Positions 6,280 through 7,779 of a stretch of DNA of 7,779 nucleotides are shown here, one piece after another. Positions within the stretch are counted from its first letter, which is position 1; each line of letters begins with the position of its first letter. Position numbers and translations under genes: made by a program. The notes beneath the pieces are model-generated. The model worked only from the letters and a program-made list of their open reading frames with translations, ran no database searches and was not told where the DNA came from. Origin of the DNA: an uncultured Porphyromonadaceae bacterium (lineage in GTDB: Bacteria; Bacteroidota; Bacteroidia; Bacteroidales; Muribaculaceae); assembly GCA_900555915.1 (NCBI GenBank), contig USNC01000062.1:1-7779 (forward strand). Reading direction: 5' to 3'.

Positions 6280-7730
6280 ATGACACACAAACGGACCCAT
6301 ATCGCAGTAGCAGTCGCCTGTCTTGCCGGACTGGCGGGATGCGGATCTCGGATGTCGCACATCGAGCCTCAGTCTTCGGTGGCGATGTTTGATTCGTTTG
6401 AATATTCCGGCGATGACGCTTTCTATAATGCGAATCCTCTGCCCGACGAGAGCAGTTACTACAATCCTGTTCTTGCAGGCTGGTATTCCGACCCGTCGAT
6501 ATGCACCAACGGCCAGGGCGATTACTTCCTGGTGACATCCACATTCACATATTTCCCCGGGGTGCCCATATTCCATAGCCGCGACCTCGTCAACTGGAAT
6601 CAGGTCGGACATGTGCTGACCCGCCCCTCGCAGCTTGTGAATATGGAGAAGCAGCACGTGAGCGGAGGTATCTTCGCTCCGGATATCGCCTACAATCCGG
6701 CCAACAAGACCTACTATATGGTGACCACCAATGTCGGAGCCGGCAATTTCTTCGTGAAGACGCAGGATCCTTTCGGAGAGTGGAGCGATCCGGTCATGCT
6801 TCCCGAAGTGGCAGGTATAGACCCCGCTTTCTTCTTCGATGAAGACGGCAAGGCATATATAGTCAACAATGACGACGCTCCGGATGGAAAACCTGAATAC
6901 GACGGACACCGCACGGTGAGAGTTGTGGAGTTCGATACGGAGAAGGACGAATGTGTGGGAGAGCGCAGGATAGTGGTCGACAAAGGTTGCCGTCCGGAAG
7001 AGAAACCGATATGGTGTGAGGGTCCGCACATATATAAGGTAGGCGACTATTACTATCTGATGACAGCCGAAGGAGGCACAAGCGTCAACCATAGCGAAGT
7101 CATATACAGAGGCGCCACTCCCTTCGGGCCGTATGAGGCGTGGAGCGGCAATCCTATCCTTACGCAGCGAAATCTCGATGCCGGGCGCGACAATCCGGTG
7201 ACCTGCGCCGGCCATGCCGACATGGTGCAGACGCCGGAAGGCGACTGGTGGGGCGTGTTTCTCGCCTGCAGGCCTGTGGCGTCCGACAAGGAAAATCTCG
7301 GCCGTGAGACATTCATGCTTCCCGTGAGATGGACGGAAGATGGATGGCCCCGTTTCGTGGAAGACGGTCAGCAAGTGCCCCTCGTGGTCAGCAAGCCCGG
7401 CGTGAAGCGCGGCGACGCTGTCACATTCGGCAACTACAGCCGACTCGACGAATTTACCGACAGCATACTCGGCAACGAATGGATGACGCTGCGCGGTCCG
7501 GCTTCCGACTATTATTCTCTCGAATCCAATCCCGGCTTCCTCACCATCAGATGTGCCGATGTCAATTCATCGGAGAAAGCGGAACTTCCTTATGTGTGCC
7601 GCAGGCTGAACCATCATGACTTCTGTTGCCGCTCACGCGTCACCTTCCTTCCGGAACATGACGCCCAGGCCGCCGGAATCCTTCTTCTAAAGGACGAGAC
7701 CCATCAGTATCTGCTTGCCCGCACCTGCAG
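6280..7730 (+). CDS. GH43 family lipoprotein, arabinofuranosidase/xylosidase type (partial, 3' end cut)
   Basis: This is an inverting glycoside hydrolase with a five-bladed propeller that removes arabinose or xylose units from plant polysaccharides. I translated 483 codons with no stop. Residues 1-20 are a lipoprotein signal with lipobox L18-A19-G20-C21. No acidic run follows Cys21, so surface export is not indicated. Catalytic residues fit GH43: base D71 (GWYSDPS), pKa modulator D181 (GIDPAFFF) and acid E247 (WCEGPH), plus H312 (GHADM), the likely metal-binding His. FTYFPGVPIFHSRDLVNW (89-106) resembles the GH43_10 to GH43_12 group. From about 384 a beta-sandwich domain begins (GH43_C2/DUF1349-like: FGNYSRLDEFTDSILGNEW), as in longer beta-xylosidases. 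Family members run to about 530-570 residues, so perhaps 50-90 are missing. The ATG at 6280 gives the intact lipoprotein signal. Substrate is unresolved; with a GH105 neighbour, side chains of an acidic polysaccharide are plausible. Confidence 0.92.
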
Positions 7731-7779
7731 CTGTCTCTTATACACATCTGACGCTGCCGACGATCTTACGCGTGTAGAT
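7731..7779 (+). other. Nextera adapter plus i5 index (not genomic)
   Basis: 7731-7749 is the reverse complement of the Tn5 mosaic end (CTGTCTCTTATACACATCT), 7750-7763 the rest of the read-1 adapter, 7764-7771 an 8-nt index (TCTTACGC, whose reverse complement GCGTAAGA I recall as an i5 index, S517), and 7772-7779 (GTGTAGAT) the start of the P5 flank. Reading through the adapter in the GH43 frame gives the false tail SCLLYTSDAADDLTRVD with no stop. Confidence 0.98.

Noticed and set aside
6262..7374. A 370-codon minus-strand ORF opposite the GH43 gene.
   Set aside because: The plus strand has all GH43 catalytic motifs in order; the antisense translation is His- and Arg-rich without any domain.
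1..7779. Terminal inverted repeats with Tn5 mosaic ends, which could suggest a natural composite transposon.
   Set aside because: The sequence beyond the mosaic ends is the Illumina adapter and an index, and no transposase gene is present. It is a library artefact.

Overview
The window is a 7.7 kb genomic fragment (32-7730) with Illumina Nextera adapter sequence at both ends (1-31 and 7731-7779). The genomic part looks like a piece of a carbohydrate-utilisation locus from Bacteroidota, most likely order Bacteroidales. The reasons are a full-length hybrid two-component system regulator (HTCS) of the gut-Bacteroidales type, promoter elements fitting the Bacteroidetes TAnnTTTG (-7) form, no Shine-Dalgarno sequences, and secreted glycoside hydrolases. 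A Muribaculaceae-like gut commensal would fit the moderate GC content, but the family cannot be proved from the window.

Layout. 32-1206 (minus) is a nearly complete secreted GH105/GH88-type unsaturated uronyl hydrolase, cut at its C-terminus by the adapter. 1207-1423 is a divergent intergenic region with one promoter candidate per direction and a long inverted repeat. 1424-5422 (plus) is the HTCS, a one-polypeptide sensor kinase, receiver and AraC-type DNA-binding protein. 5423-6279 is 857 bp without a convincing protein gene, but it is rich in signals: a hairpin after the HTCS stop, a 21-bp-phased direct repeat, a -7 element, a tandem repeat, several hairpins, a strong intrinsic terminator, then a second copy of the 21-bp-phased repeat and a second -7 element. 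6280-7730 (plus) is a GH43 lipoprotein, cut at its C-terminus by the adapter.

How it fits together. The HTCS should sense an oligosaccharide in the periplasm, phosphorylate its own receiver domain and bind DNA through its AraC domain. The direct repeat (core TACGAATTRTGAA, 21-bp period) begins exactly 97 bp upstream of the -7 element in both intergenic copies, with the next repeat exactly 76 bp upstream. This makes it the best candidate for the HTCS operator. One copy faces the GH43 gene. The other faces a region with no clear protein that ends at an intrinsic terminator about 340 nt later, so the regulator may also control a small RNA or a very small protein. GH105 removes unsaturated uronic acids left by pectin-type lyases and GH43 removes arabinose or xylose side groups, so the substrate is probably an acidic plant polysaccharide such as rhamnogalacturonan or arabinogalactan. 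That substrate call is inference.

The most unusual features are the duplicated operator-promoter geometry, the apparently regulator-controlled orphan transcript, and a 51-nt, codon-phased double palindrome inside the HTCS gene at the linker between kinase and receiver.
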